From: Clostridiales bacterium | GTDB taxonomy: Bacteria; Bacillota; Clostridia; Oscillospirales; Oscillospiraceae | Reading direction: 5' to 3' | Length of the DNA: 64,000 nucleotides | NCBI GenBank assembly: GCA_022785125.1 | Contig: JALFRA010000035.1 | Location: forward strand, 1-64,000 | Part shown: positions 33,228-41,580 of the stretch, piece by piece | Layout of the letters: each line of letters begins with the position of its first letter | How positions within the stretch are numbered: the first letter of the stretch is position 1 | Translations under genes and position numbers: made by a program | The notes under the pieces: generated by a model | The model's input: only the letters and a program-made list of their open reading frames with translations | What the model was told of the DNA's origin: nothing | The model's database searches: none

Positions 33228-33275
33228 AAATTTGGGACTGCTCCGGGATGAAGGGAGCGGTCCCAAATTTTTTTT
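33228..33275 (+). terminator. Terminator of the PepSY gene
   Basis: A stem of about 17 bp (33228-33244 with 33254-33270, one mismatch) followed by TTTTT. It insulates the phage module, which starts about 65 bases further on. Confidence 0.92.
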
Positions 33276-33341
33276 GACTTTTTTTCTCCTTCGGTGTACG
33301 TAAACATCCAACTTTTGGCCCTGGGACGCCAAGGGTGAGGA

Positions 33342-33644
33342 GTGAGTGCGGTGGAAAGTGAGAGGGGCAGGCTGTTGAAGCAAATAGAAAAATTGGCCAG
33401 GTGCAAAGCAAACGACGCGGTCAAGCTGGCCTTTTTAGAAGAAGGAGAAGTTGGGGAGATCGACAGCCTGGACTTGACGGCGCTCACCGGATTCAAACGT
33501 ACCGACAAAGGAGCTGTGGAAATTCAGTTGGTGGATCGACTAACGGTACTCAAACTGCTGGTGGAACTGGCCGGAGGTCAGGAGGAACAGCAGGTTGCGG
33601 AATTCTTTCAGGCATGGGAACGGAAGGCTGAGGAGGAGAGATGA
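33342..33644 (+). CDS. Phage terminase small subunit-like protein
   Basis: 100 residues, acidic, with several helices (ESERGRLLKQIEKLARCKANDAVKLAFLEE) and a C-terminal helical stretch (ELAGGQEEQQVAEFFQAWERK). Its place just before the large terminase, with a 4-base overlap, and its size suit a small subunit that recognises packaging sites. Similarity is weak by eye. It starts at GTG (33342) behind AAGGGTGAGG; a second GTG at 33351 is possible. No consensus sigma-A promoter precedes it. Confidence 0.7.
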   Translation: MSAVESERGRLLKQIEKLARCKANDAVKLAFLEEGEVGEIDSLDLTALTGFKRTDKGAVEIQLVDRLTVLKLLVELAGGQEEQQVAEFFQAWERKAEEER

Positions 33645-34894
33645 AGTTTCGGACGTTTTCCCCCAAGCAGAAGCAGGTGCTTATCTGGTGGTGTGACCCG
33701 GCGGTACGGGACAGGGAAGCCTTGATCTGCGACGGGGCGGTGCGCAGCGGCAAGACCATGTGCATGGGTCTGTCCTTCTTCTGCTGGGCCATGCGGACCT
33801 TCCATGGTCAGGCCTTCGGCCTGTGCGGCAAGACGGTCACCGGATTGCGGCGCAATCTGCTGGGCTCTCTGCTGCCGGTACTGAAGGAGCTGGGCTTTCA
33901 GTGGGAGGAGAAGGTATCCAAAAATCTGCTTACCGTCCGCTTCGGCGGGCGGGAGAATACCTTCTACCTCTTCGGCGGCAAGGACGAGGGCAGCGCTGCC
34001 CTGATCCAGGGCATCACCCTGGCGGGGGTGCTGTTGGACGAGGTGGCCCTGATGCCCCGGTCCTTTGTGGAGCAGGCCTGCGCCCGGTGTTCGGTGGAGG
34101 GGAGCCGGATGTGGTTTTCCTGCAACCCGGAGGGGCCGGAGCACTGGTTCTACAAGGAGTGGATCCAGAAGAAGGAGGAACACAATGCCCTCTACCTCCA
34201 CTTTACCATGCAGGACAACCCGGCCCTCTCCCCCAGGGTCATCCGGCGGTATACCCGCAACTTCAGCGGGACCTTCTACCGGCGGTTCGTACTGGGAGAG
34301 TGGGCGGCGGCAGAGGGACGGGTGTACGACTTTTTTGACGAGAGCTATGTGAAGCCTGTGCCCCAGGGTGCGATGGAACAGTGGTGCATCTCCTGCGACT
34401 ACGGGACGGTAAATCCCTCTTCCTTCGGCCTCTGGGGGCTCCAGAAGGGGATATGGTACCGGGTGAAGGAGTTTTACTACGACTCTCGGCGGGAGGGCAG
34501 GCAGAAAACTGACGGAGAGTATGCCCGTGACTTGGAGCAGCTGGCGGGAGGGAGGACCATCCGGCGGGTGGTGATCGACCCCTCCGCCGCCAGCTTTATC
34601 GAGCTGCTGCGGCGGCAGGGCTGGCGGGTAGAAAAGGCCAACAACGATGTGCTGGCCGGTATCCGCATCACCGCCGATCTGTTACGGCAGGGTAAGTTGG
34701 TAATCTGCGCTCCCTGCGCCGATGCCATCCGGGAATTTTCCCTCTATTGCTGGGATGAGAAGGCGGTGGGGGACCGGGTACAGAAGGTCCACGACCACGC
34801 CATGGACGATATCCGGTATTTCGCCGCCACGGTGGCGGCGGGAGGCGAGAGCGGATTTTTCGGTGGGCTGTGCGTGGAGCGGGGGCGGTTTTGA
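33641..34894 (+). CDS. Phage terminase large subunit
   Basis: 417 residues. DNA-packaging motor ATPase plus nuclease. Walker-A-like loop DGAVRSGKT (Lys38), Walker B GVLLDEVALMPRS, coupling motif FSCNPEGPEHWFYKEW. The nuclease part has the three acidic sites CDYGTVNPSSFGLW, VVIDPSAASF and HDHAMDDIRYF. It belongs to the PBSX/XtmB-like group. All motifs are intact, so the motor looks functional. It overlaps the small subunit gene by 4 bases. Confidence 0.93.
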   Translation: MKFRTFSPKQKQVLIWWCDPAVRDREALICDGAVRSGKTMCMGLSFFCWAMRTFHGQAFGLCGKTVTGLRRNLLGSLLPVLKELGFQWEEKVSKNLLTVRFGGRENTFYLFGGKDEGSAALIQGITLAGVLLDEVALMPRSFVEQACARCSVEGSRMWFSCNPEGPEHWFYKEWIQKKEEHNALYLHFTMQDNPALSPRVIRRYTRNFSGTFYRRFVLGEWAAAEGRVYDFFDESYVKPVPQGAMEQWCISCDYGTVNPSSFGLWGLQKGIWYRVKEFYYDSRREGRQKTDGEYARDLEQLAGGRTIRRVVIDPSAASFIELLRRQGWRVEKANNDVLAGIRITADLLRQGKLVICAPCADAIREFSLYCWDEKAVGDRVQKVHDHAMDDIRYFAATVAAGGESGFFGGLCVERGRF

Positions 34895-34904
34895 GAGGAT
34901 GAAA

Positions 34905-34931
34905 GCGGGCGGCCATAAAGGCCGCCCCTAC
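34905..34931. repeat. REP-like short palindromic element, copy 2
   Basis: Arms GGGCGGCC and GGCCGCCC around ATAAA, ending in CCTAC. It fills the gap between the terminase and portal genes. Confidence 0.7.
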
Positions 34932-34957
34932 AAAAACCGGAATGAAGGAGTGTGGTT

Positions 34958-36133
34958 ATGGGACTGTTCCATAAGAAAAGTGGGCCGGAGAGCGGCGGAC
35001 TGGCTGTTCAGATCCGGGAGGGCGGCAGGCACCCCTTCGGGGTATTGGACGGCTATGTGCCCCTGCAGCAGGGAGAGATTGCCCTCTACCGCAGCATTCG
35101 GGAGGCGGTGCCCATTGTGGACGCCGCTATCTGGAAGCTGATCCGGCTGGCGGGCGGGGTAAAGGTGGAGTGCGGAGACAAACGGGCTCAGGAGGAGCTG
35201 GAGTGGTTTTTACAGCACGTGGACACCGGACGGGGCCAGCGGGGCATCCAGTCCTTCCTGGACTGCTATCTGGACTCCATGCTTACCTGCGGCCGGGCGG
35301 TGGGGGAGATCGTGCCCGACCGCAGGCGGCGGGACATTGCCGCTCTGCTCTGCGGCAATGTGGCTGACATTGAAATCAAGGAGGGGGCCACCCCCATGGA
35401 GTTTGCCATCTGGGGCCGGGGGACCGACGGTACCATGCGGGAACTGCCCCGGCAGGAGCTGCTCCTCTTCACCCCCTTTCAGCCTGAAACGGACAGCCCC
35501 TACGGGGTGAGTTTGTTGCGGTCCATGCCCTTCCTGACTGAAATTTTACTCAAAATTTATCAGGCCATCGGCATGAACTGGGAACGGATGGGCAATGTCC
35601 GCTTCGCGGTGGTATACAAGCCGGGGGACAATCCTCTGGATCAGAGCATGGTGCAGGAGCGCAGCCGCCAGATCGCCCGGGAGTGGTCCGCCGCCATGCA
35701 GGCGGGCAAGCACGGCAATGTCCGGGATTTTGTGGCGGTGGGCGATGTGGACATCAAAGTCATCGGCGCTGACAACCAGGTGCTGGACAGCGAGGTGCCG
35801 GTGCGGCAGATCCTGGAGCAGCTGGTGTCCCGCACCGGCATCCCGCCCTTCCTGCTGGGATTGTCCTGGTCCTCCACCGAGCGGATGAGTACCCAGCAGG
35901 CAGATATGATGACCAGTGAGATCACCGCCATTCGCCGGGGGCTGGAGCCGGTGGTGGAGCGGATCTGTGAATTATGGCTCACCCTCCACGGCTACCGGCC
36001 TCAGGTAAGTGTGGACTGGGCGGACGTGAACCTCCAGGACCTGGTGGAGGAGGCCAGAGCTCAGCTCTACTGGCAGCAGGCCAGAACCGTGGAGATGGAC
36101 AATGAGGCCAGAGAGAAGGGAGAGACGGTATGA
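34958..36133 (+). CDS. Phage portal protein
   Basis: 391 residues. The portal ring through which DNA enters the head. Recognisable traits: LYRSIREAVPIVDAAIWKLIRLAGG near the N-terminus, the crown/wing region with EFAIWGRGTDG and LLLFTPFQPETDSPYGVSLLRSMPFLTEILLKIYQAIGMNWERMGNVRFAVVYKPGD, and SRTGIPPFLLGLSWSSTERMSTQQADMMTSEI before the C-terminal helix. The ATG at 34958 has AAGGAG with a 7-base spacer; a GTG at 34952 is rejected. It overlaps the next gene by 4 bases. Confidence 0.9.
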   Translation: MGLFHKKSGPESGGLAVQIREGGRHPFGVLDGYVPLQQGEIALYRSIREAVPIVDAAIWKLIRLAGGVKVECGDKRAQEELEWFLQHVDTGRGQRGIQSFLDCYLDSMLTCGRAVGEIVPDRRRRDIAALLCGNVADIEIKEGATPMEFAIWGRGTDGTMRELPRQELLLFTPFQPETDSPYGVSLLRSMPFLTEILLKIYQAIGMNWERMGNVRFAVVYKPGDNPLDQSMVQERSRQIAREWSAAMQAGKHGNVRDFVAVGDVDIKVIGADNQVLDSEVPVRQILEQLVSRTGIPPFLLGLSWSSTERMSTQQADMMTSEITAIRRGLEPVVERICELWLTLHGYRPQVSVDWADVNLQDLVEEARAQLYWQQARTVEMDNEAREKGETV

Positions 36134-37017
36134 ACATCAACAAGCAGGCTGGGGTGGACCAGAGCGCCGCCCTGGACCAGACCGAGCTGGGGCTCATCAA
36201 CGCCATGAGCCGCAAGAAGCTGACGGAGGAGGAGGTATACACCTTCGCTGTGCGGCTGTGCGACAACGAGGTTGACCGGGACGGGGAGCGGTTCCCGGCG
36301 GAGACCCTGGAGGAGCTGGCCCCCCTCTTTGTGGGAAAGAGCGGCATCTTCGATCACCAGTGGAGCGCCGTGGGCCAGACCGCACGCATCTATCGCACCG
36401 AGCTGGTGCGGGATGAGAGCGTCCGCACGGCGGCGGGGGATGCTCTGTGTTACCTGAAAGGCTATGCCTATATGCTGCGCACCGAGAGCAACAAGGACCT
36501 GATCGCGGAGATCGAGGGCGGCATCAAAAAGGAGGTGAGCGTGGGCTGCGCGGTGGAGGAGGCCAAATGCTCCATCTGCGGAGAGAACATCCATGACAGA
36601 AGCCGGTGTGCCCATGAGAAGGGCAGAGAATACGGCGGCAAGCTGTGCTGGGCCGATCTGGTCCACGCCACCGACGCCTACGAGTGGTCCTTTGTGGCGG
36701 TGCCGGCCCAGAAAAACGCGGGGGTGATGAAAAGCATGAGGCAGGACATGGAACGGCTGGAGCGGGAGGCCGCCCTGGGGCGCAAGTACCTCCAGCAGCT
36801 CAAGGACGAGGTGGTACGCCTGGGCGGCGTGGCCGGGCTGGCCCTGGAGCAGGAGACGCTGAAGGGCATCGTTCGGAAGCTGGAGGAGCCCGAACTGGAC
36901 GCGCTGAAGAAGGCCTTTGAGGTCCAGGTGGACAAGGCCTGGGGCGTGGAGACCCAACTGCCCGCCTGGGAGCGGCAGGTCCCGGCAGAGGGACGGGACG
37001 GGGCATTTTTGATCTGA
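36130..37017 (+). CDS. Phage prohead protease / scaffold-like protein
   Basis: 295 residues. N-terminal half resembles phage head-maturation proteases of the Mu/PBSX kind: FAVRLCDNEVDRDGERFPAETLEEL, GIFDHQWSAVGQTARIY (candidate His), KEVSVGCAVEEAKCSICG (candidate Ser) and AYEWSFVAVPAQKNAGV. A Cys/His cluster (CSICGENIHDRSRCAHEKG) may bind zinc. The C-terminal third is a charged coiled coil (ERLEREAALGRKYLQQLKDEV), as in a fused scaffold. It sits between portal and capsid genes, the expected place. Confidence 0.82.
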   Translation: MNINKQAGVDQSAALDQTELGLINAMSRKKLTEEEVYTFAVRLCDNEVDRDGERFPAETLEELAPLFVGKSGIFDHQWSAVGQTARIYRTELVRDESVRTAAGDALCYLKGYAYMLRTESNKDLIAEIEGGIKKEVSVGCAVEEAKCSICGENIHDRSRCAHEKGREYGGKLCWADLVHATDAYEWSFVAVPAQKNAGVMKSMRQDMERLEREAALGRKYLQQLKDEVVRLGGVAGLALEQETLKGIVRKLEEPELDALKKAFEVQVDKAWGVETQLPAWERQVPAEGRDGAFLI

Positions 37018-37026
37018 GAGCGGTGT

Positions 37027-37041
37027 AAAGGCCGCCCCTAC
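37027..37041. repeat. REP-like element, half copy (copy 3)
   Basis: AAAGGCCGCCCCTAC, identical to the right half of the element at 34905-34931; the left arm is missing. It lies between the protease and decoration genes. Confidence 0.6.
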
Positions 37042-37061
37042 GAAAAGAAAGGAGCAAAAAA

Positions 37062-37406
37062 ATGAGCAGCAAGATTTCCTTTGAAGGTATCGGCGAAGTG
37101 GTGGCTACCTTTGCCTGCGGCGAAGGTGTGTCCGCCGGTCAGGTAGTCAAGGTAACGGAGGATGGTACGGTGGGTGCCTGTTCCGCAAGCGAGAAGTTCT
37201 GCGGTGTGGCTCTGTCTGCCGAGAACGGCTATGCCGCCGTCCAGCTGGGCGGACTGGTAAAGGTGCCTACCAGCGGCGGCAGCATTACCGCCGGCTGGTG
37301 CAAGCTGTCCGCCGACGGTTCCGGCGGCGTGAAGAAGGATGACTCCGCCGGTGTGGAGTACCTGGTGGTGCGCGTGGAGACTGACGCGGCCGTGATCTGT
37401 CTGTAA
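37062..37406 (+). CDS. Phage head decoration (cement) protein-like
   Basis: 114 residues, beta-rich, Gly/Ser/Val-rich: KISFEGIGEVVATFACGEGVSAGQVVKVTEDGTV, FCGVALSAENGYAAVQLGGLVKVP. It matches the pattern of DUF2190-like capsid cement proteins that stabilise the mature head. Strong AAGGAG upstream. It directly precedes the major capsid gene, as cement genes often do. Confidence 0.78.
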   Translation: MSSKISFEGIGEVVATFACGEGVSAGQVVKVTEDGTVGACSASEKFCGVALSAENGYAAVQLGGLVKVPTSGGSITAGWCKLSADGSGGVKKDDSAGVEYLVVRVETDAAVICL

Positions 37407-37424
37407 GAAAGGGAGGATGGGAAT

Positions 37425-38459
37425 ATGAGCTATCGGTTTGACAATCTGAGACTGGAAAAGGGTATGTACAACGAGGCGGGCCGCACTTTTACCCAGGTGC
37501 TGGAGCGGGAGGACCCTTCCGAGCAGTACAAGGGCACTCCTCTGGAGGGCCTGGACGCCTATCAGCGTCAGCTCAAGCGATTTGACATCAAGGTGAAGGG
37601 TGCTGGCAGCGACGTGGTGGAAAAATTCTTCTCCACCAGCCAGTCCGCCGTCCTCTTCCCCGAGTACATCGCCCGGTCGGTGCGCCAGGGCATGGAGGAG
37701 GCTGACCTGCTGCCCCACATCACCGCCGCCGTCACCCGCTTCGACGGCATGGACTACCGCTCCATTGCATCGGTGCCTGAGGATGACCAGAAGGCCCTGC
37801 GCCATGTGGAGGAGGGCGCGGCCATCCCCCAGACCCAGGTCAAGACCCAGGAGAACCTGGTCAAGCTCCACAAGCGGGGCCGGATGCTGGTGGCCTCCTA
37901 CGAGGCCATCCGCTATCAGAAACTGGACCTGTTCTCCGTCACCCTGCGGCAGATCGGCGCCCATATCAACCGGATGCACCTGGAGGATGCCATTGATGTA
38001 CTTCTCCACGGCGACGGCAACAAGAACCCCGCCAAGGAGTATACCGTGGGCTCCGACCCCATCGGCGGCTCCGCCGGCACCCTGACCTACGACGATCTGG
38101 TGGACTTCTGGGCCCAGTTTGACCCCTACGAGATGAACACCCTGCTGGTATCCGGCGATATGATGCGCCAGCTGCTCAAGATGGATGAGTTCCAGAATCC
38201 CCTTACCGGCCTCAACTTCCAGGGTACCGGCAAGCTGGCCACCCCCCTGGGGGCCACCCTGCTGCGTACCTCTGCCCTGGAGAGCGGTAAACTCATCGGC
38301 CTGGACAAGAACTACGCTCTGGAGATGGTGCAGGGTTCCGATGTGATGGTGGAGTATGACAAGCTCATCGACCGCCAGCTGGAGCGGGCCGCCATCACCA
38401 GCATCTCCGGCTTCGCCAAGCTGTTTACCGACGCCGCCAAGGTGCTGAAGCTGAAATGA
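37425..38459 (+). CDS. Phage major capsid protein
   Basis: 344 residues. HK97-fold type judged by order and composition: an N-terminal arm, then FFSTSQSAVLFPEYIARSVRQGMEEADLLPHITAAVTR, and the P-domain-like LHKRGRMLVASYEAIRYQKLDLFSVTLRQIGAHINRMHLEDAIDVLLHGDGNKN. Near the C-terminus is DKNYALEMVQGSDVMVEYDKLIDRQLERAAITSISGFAKLFTDAAKVLKLK. Good AGGAGG upstream. It overlaps the next gene by 4 bases. Confidence 0.88.
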   Translation: MSYRFDNLRLEKGMYNEAGRTFTQVLEREDPSEQYKGTPLEGLDAYQRQLKRFDIKVKGAGSDVVEKFFSTSQSAVLFPEYIARSVRQGMEEADLLPHITAAVTRFDGMDYRSIASVPEDDQKALRHVEEGAAIPQTQVKTQENLVKLHKRGRMLVASYEAIRYQKLDLFSVTLRQIGAHINRMHLEDAIDVLLHGDGNKNPAKEYTVGSDPIGGSAGTLTYDDLVDFWAQFDPYEMNTLLVSGDMMRQLLKMDEFQNPLTGLNFQGTGKLATPLGATLLRTSALESGKLIGLDKNYALEMVQGSDVMVEYDKLIDRQLERAAITSISGFAKLFTDAAKVLKLK

Positions 38460-38818
38460 TGGAGGAGATCATGGCGATGGCCCAGAGTCTGGGCCATGTG
38501 GACGACAGCCAGGGTCCGGCGCTGGAGGCCCTGTGCCGTATTGCGGCAGAGGAGATGACCGGACGGCTGAGGGAGGGAGTGACGCCGGAGGACTGCGGTT
38601 CGGCCTTCGTACTGGGGTGCGCCTGGGTGGCCTTGGCAGGGCTGGCCGGAGGCCAGTATGGCGGTGGGACCGAGTTTACCGCCGGAAGCGTCACCATCCG
38701 AGAGGCAGACTGCGTTCAGGGTCGGGAGCGCTCCGCCGCCCTCCGGCTCCAGGGCGAGACGGTGCTGGGGCCCTATTTGATGGACCGGGGATTTCTGTTT
38801 CGGGGGGTGGAGGGATGA
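38456..38818 (+). CDS. Phage neck / head-tail connector-like protein
   Basis: 120 residues. The N-terminal half is helical (MEEIMAMAQSLGHVDDSQGPALEALCRIAAEEMTGRL) and is followed by a segment typical of small connector proteins (DCGSAFVLGCAWVALAGLAGG). Its place right after the capsid gene, linked by ATGA overlaps on both sides, points to a head-tail connector. No specific family recognised by eye. Confidence 0.65.
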   Translation: MMEEIMAMAQSLGHVDDSQGPALEALCRIAAEEMTGRLREGVTPEDCGSAFVLGCAWVALAGLAGGQYGGGTEFTAGSVTIREADCVQGRERSAALRLQGETVLGPYLMDRGFLFRGVEG

Positions 38819-39144
38819 CCGACCGCTGGAGACAGATTTTATCCAGATATGGTCAGACCGTCACCCTCTACCGGCAGGGACAGGAGGAGGGCACGGCGTG
38901 CCGGGCCTTCCTCCAGCCCGTTCAGGAGAAGGGGGCGGATTTCTTCCAGCGGCGGCCCACCCCTCTGGGTCTGGTGCGGCAGGACCGTTGGATCTGCCTG
39001 GGCGGACCGGACATGGCCCTGGATGAGCTGGGCGACGGGTATATTGCCTGGGGAAACCAGACCTTTACGGTACGCAGCGCCCAGCCGGTTTACCTGGGGG
39101 AGGAGCTGGTGTACTGGTGGGGGCTTTTGGCGGTAAGGGACTGA
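38815..39144 (+). CDS. Phage head closure-like protein
   Basis: 109 residues from the ATG at 38815, which overlaps the preceding stop by 4 bases; the open frame extends further upstream inside the connector gene and is rejected. Beta-rich: RYGQTVTLYRQGQEEGTACRAFLQPVQEK, RQDRWICLGG, YIAWGNQTFTVRSAQPVYLGEELVYWWGLL. Fold pattern and place match small head-closure or stopper proteins. Family assignment is by context. Confidence 0.65.
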   Translation: MTDRWRQILSRYGQTVTLYRQGQEEGTACRAFLQPVQEKGADFFQRRPTPLGLVRQDRWICLGGPDMALDELGDGYIAWGNQTFTVRSAQPVYLGEELVYWWGLLAVRD

Positions 39145-39164
39145 GGGGAATCTGGAGCAGTTTG

Positions 39165-39191
39165 GCGGGCGACCATAAAGGTCGCCCCTAC
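39165..39191. repeat. REP-like short palindromic element, copy 4
   Basis: Arms GGGCGACC and GGTCGCCC around ATAAA, ending in CCTAC. Compared with copy 2, both arms differ at the same pair (G-C replaced by A-T), a compensatory change that keeps the hairpin. Confidence 0.7.
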
Positions 39192-39221
39192 GGATAGAGA
39201 AACGGAAAGCGGGGGAGAGCA

Positions 39222-39719
39222 ATGGAGTTTGGAACGATCCGGGAGCGGATGGCGGACTATCTGCAGGAGCAGGGGATCGACGCCCAATGCGCCTACCCGG
39301 AGATGAGGCGGGCCCGGAGAGACGGGGTGGTGGCGGCCATCTCCCTCCGGGCCTGCCAGGGGGGACCGGAGGGATTCCGGGACTATCTGGGAGAGCGGTA
39401 CGATCAGGAGAGCGGACAGTGGCAGGAGCTGTACGGGAGGAAGATCGTCCTCACCTTCGGGCTGGATCTGTACGCCCCACAGGGCTGCGGCGCGGCGGGC
39501 ATCCAGGAGACCTTTGACCGGATGGCGGAGGCCTTGCAGCGGGAGGGACCGCCCGGCCTCACCCTCCAGGAACTCTCCTGCGGAGAGACGGAATTTGACC
39601 AGGGGGCCGGCCTCTACCACCGGACGGTGGAGGCGGTATGCCGGGGCTACCTGTATGCGGTGGCCCAGGAGGGCGGCACCTTCCTGGACTTTATTGTGAG
39701 AGGAGAGAGCCGGATTTGA
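39222..39719 (+). CDS. Phage tail-completion / neck protein-like
   Basis: 165 residues. IRERMADYLQEQGIDAQCAYPEMRRARRDGVVAAISLRACQ resembles the tail-terminator or minor-capsid group that precedes the sheath in Mu/PBSX-like phages. The C-terminal part has TVEAVCRGYLYAVAQEGGTFLDFIV. RBS in GGGGGAGAG. The assignment rests mainly on location before the sheath gene. Confidence 0.62.
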   Translation: MEFGTIRERMADYLQEQGIDAQCAYPEMRRARRDGVVAAISLRACQGGPEGFRDYLGERYDQESGQWQELYGRKIVLTFGLDLYAPQGCGAAGIQETFDRMAEALQREGPPGLTLQELSCGETEFDQGAGLYHRTVEAVCRGYLYAVAQEGGTFLDFIVRGESRI

Positions 39720-40744
39720 GTATGACGATCCATGAACGGCCTGGAGTATACTCCAGCTACGACGCCTCCACTGTGATCAGCGGCAGCGGCGGCGGCCGTA
39801 CGGTGGGCCTGGTGGGCCTGGTTACCGAGGGGGAGAGCGGCAAGTTGTACACCCTCAACCGCTATGAGGACGCGGTCACCCAGTTTGGTCAGGAAGAGAA
39901 CCTGACCAAACTGGTGCAGGTGTTGTTCCGCAACGGCGCGGCCAAGGTGGTGGCGGCCCCGGTGAACGGAGAGGAGGACTATCAGGGCGCCTTTGACCTG
40001 CTGGCGGCAGAGGAGGATATCTCTGTGGTAGTGTGCGACAGCACGGAACTGACCGTCCAGCAGGCTCTGCGGCAGAGTGTCTGCGACGCATCTCAGGCCC
40101 GCCGGGAGCGCATCGCCGTGGTGGGCGGCGCCCAGAGCGAGAATGTGGAGGCACTGGTCCAGCGGGCGGAAGGGCTCAACAGCGAGCGGGTGGTGCTGGC
40201 GGCCCCCGGCGACGACACCGGCCTGGCTGCTGCTGCGGTGGCGGGGGCCATTGCGGGAGAGAGCGACCCCGCCATCCCTCTGGGGGGCGCGGAATTGAAG
40301 GGCCTGGAGGGGATGGAAGCCCGGTACGCCGACACCGAGATCGACACCCTGGTGCGGGGCGGCGTCACCCCCCTGGAGAATGTGAGCGGCGTGGTCAGCG
40401 TGGTGCGGGGCGTCACCACCCGCACCAAGACCGGAGAGGTGGAGGACGCCACCTGGCGGGAACTGACCACTATACGCATTGTGGACGACGTGATCCCCAC
40501 CATCCGAAACGCCCTGCGGGCCAAGTTCCGCAGGACCAAGAACACCGAGCAGACACGGGGGGCCATCCGCGCCCAGGTGGTGCTGGAGCTGGAGAACAAG
40601 CTGGCCAGGGAGATCATTACCGGCTACGATCAGGTGACGGTGGAGGCGGACACGGAAAATCCCACCGTCTGTCTGGTGGACTTTACCTTTACGGTGGCCC
40701 ACGGCCTCAACCAGATCTGGCTCACCGCCCACATCACGGTATAA
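39716..40744 (+). CDS. Phage contractile tail sheath protein
   Basis: 342 residues, a short sheath form as in clostridial contractile phages and diffocin-type particles. N-terminus MTIHERPGVYSSYDASTV is typical (ERPGVY). Core: TVGLVGLVTEGESGKLYTLNRYEDAVTQFG. C-terminal part: LVRGGVTPLENVSGVVSVVRGVTTRTKTG and WRELTTIRIVDDVIPTIRNALRAKFRRTKNTEQTRGAIRAQV. A TTG start at 39716 (TTGA overlap, AGGAG 10 bases upstream) is preferred; the ATG at 39722 is an alternative. It shows that the tail is contractile. Confidence 0.93.
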   Translation: MSMTIHERPGVYSSYDASTVISGSGGGRTVGLVGLVTEGESGKLYTLNRYEDAVTQFGQEENLTKLVQVLFRNGAAKVVAAPVNGEEDYQGAFDLLAAEEDISVVVCDSTELTVQQALRQSVCDASQARRERIAVVGGAQSENVEALVQRAEGLNSERVVLAAPGDDTGLAAAAVAGAIAGESDPAIPLGGAELKGLEGMEARYADTEIDTLVRGGVTPLENVSGVVSVVRGVTTRTKTGEVEDATWRELTTIRIVDDVIPTIRNALRAKFRRTKNTEQTRGAIRAQVVLELENKLAREIITGYDQVTVEADTENPTVCLVDFTFTVAHGLNQIWLTAHITV

Positions 40745-40756
40745 GGAGGGAAGAAC

Positions 40757-41146
40757 ATGAGAATTTCTGGTTTTCCCACCAGCAGCGACATCTATCTGGA
40801 GATCGACGGGAAGAAGGTGGCGGTAGTCCAGAGCTATACCGCCAAGACCACCCGCTCCAGTCAGAGTGTGGAGGCCTTCGGAGAGGAGGAACCGGTGGCC
40901 ACTATCCCCGGCCCGCGCACCCATGTGCTGGAGCTGACCCGGCTGTACGCCACCGACGAGGCCATCCGGGACGGCATCAACTTCCACGACCTGGAGGACT
41001 TCAGCCTGGTAATCTGCAAGCCCGACCGGAAGATCATCTACTCCGGCTGCCAGTGGAGCGCCATCGGCGAGACCGGCGCTCTGGGCGCCATGGTGGTGGA
41101 AAAGATCACGGTGGTGGCGGCCAAGCGGATTGAGACGGCGGTATGA
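40757..41146 (+). CDS. Phage tail tube protein
   Basis: 129 residues, XkdM-like. FPTSSDIYLEIDGKKVAVVQSYTAKTTRSSQSVEAFGEEEPVATIPGPRTHVLELTRLYATDEAIRDGINFHDLEDFSLVICKPDRKIIYSGCQW matches the small tube protein that follows the sheath in contractile tails. Strong AAGGAGG upstream. Confidence 0.9.
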   Translation: MRISGFPTSSDIYLEIDGKKVAVVQSYTAKTTRSSQSVEAFGEEEPVATIPGPRTHVLELTRLYATDEAIRDGINFHDLEDFSLVICKPDRKIIYSGCQWSAIGETGALGAMVVEKITVVAAKRIETAV

Positions 41147-41160
41147 GGAGAGAGACGGGT

Positions 41161-41580
41161 ATGGAATCGTTGCTGAGCCGGAGGGACAGGCTAACCCTGG
41201 AGGACGGCACCCAGCTGCGGCTGCTCTCCGCCCTGGAGGTGCTGGAGGCACGGCGGGAGGGAGAGGAACTGGCCCAGGGCGAAGGGGAACGGGCCCTGTG
41301 CGCCAACGCCTGCCTGCTGGCCCGGGCTTTGGAGGAGGAGGGCAAGCCGGTGTTTCAATCCGGCCGGGCGGTGCTGGAACACCTCAGCGCCCGGGAGGTG
41401 GCCCAGCTGGCCCGGCTGTGGGATGCGCTGGACCGGGCGGAAAATCCCTCCCCTGAGGATGGGGAGGAGGAGGCCCGGGCCCTAAAAAAAGCCTGGAGCA
41501 TACGCCTTATGAGCGCCTTCGCTGGCGTGTGCTCAAGACATTTGGGGCCCTTCCCACGGAGGAGCGGGCCCAAAAAATGA
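41161..41580 (+). CDS. Tail assembly chaperone, zero-frame product
   Basis: 139 residues from the ATG at 41161 (AGGAG 10 bases upstream); an ATG at 41143 overlapping the tube stop is an alternative. The core resembles XkdN/gpG-type chaperones: LTLEDGTQLRLLSALEVLEARREGEELAQ, ANACLLARALEEEGKPVFQSGRAVLEHLSAREVAQLARLWDALDR. Near the end a run of seven As gives a slippery heptamer. Ribosomes that do not shift end with a low-complexity basic tail at 41580. Such chaperones coat the tape-measure protein during tail assembly. Confidence 0.85.
   Translation: MESLLSRRDRLTLEDGTQLRLLSALEVLEARREGEELAQGEGERALCANACLLARALEEEGKPVFQSGRAVLEHLSAREVAQLARLWDALDRAENPSPEDGEEEARALKKAWSIRLMSAFAGVCSRHLGPFPRRSGPKK
41484..41490 (+). 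other. Programmed -1 ribosomal frameshift site
   Basis: A AAA AAA in the zero frame (codons CTA-AAA-AAA). A -1 shift here continues into the overlapping frame as SLEHTPYERLRWRVLKTFGALPTEER and on to the stop at 41786. Tail assembly chaperones of most long-tailed phages use this type of shift. Confidence 0.85.

Noticed and set aside
39647..41251. 534-codon minus-strand frame across the sheath and tube genes
   Set aside because: Shadow of two well-supported phage genes, with no domain and no ribosome site.
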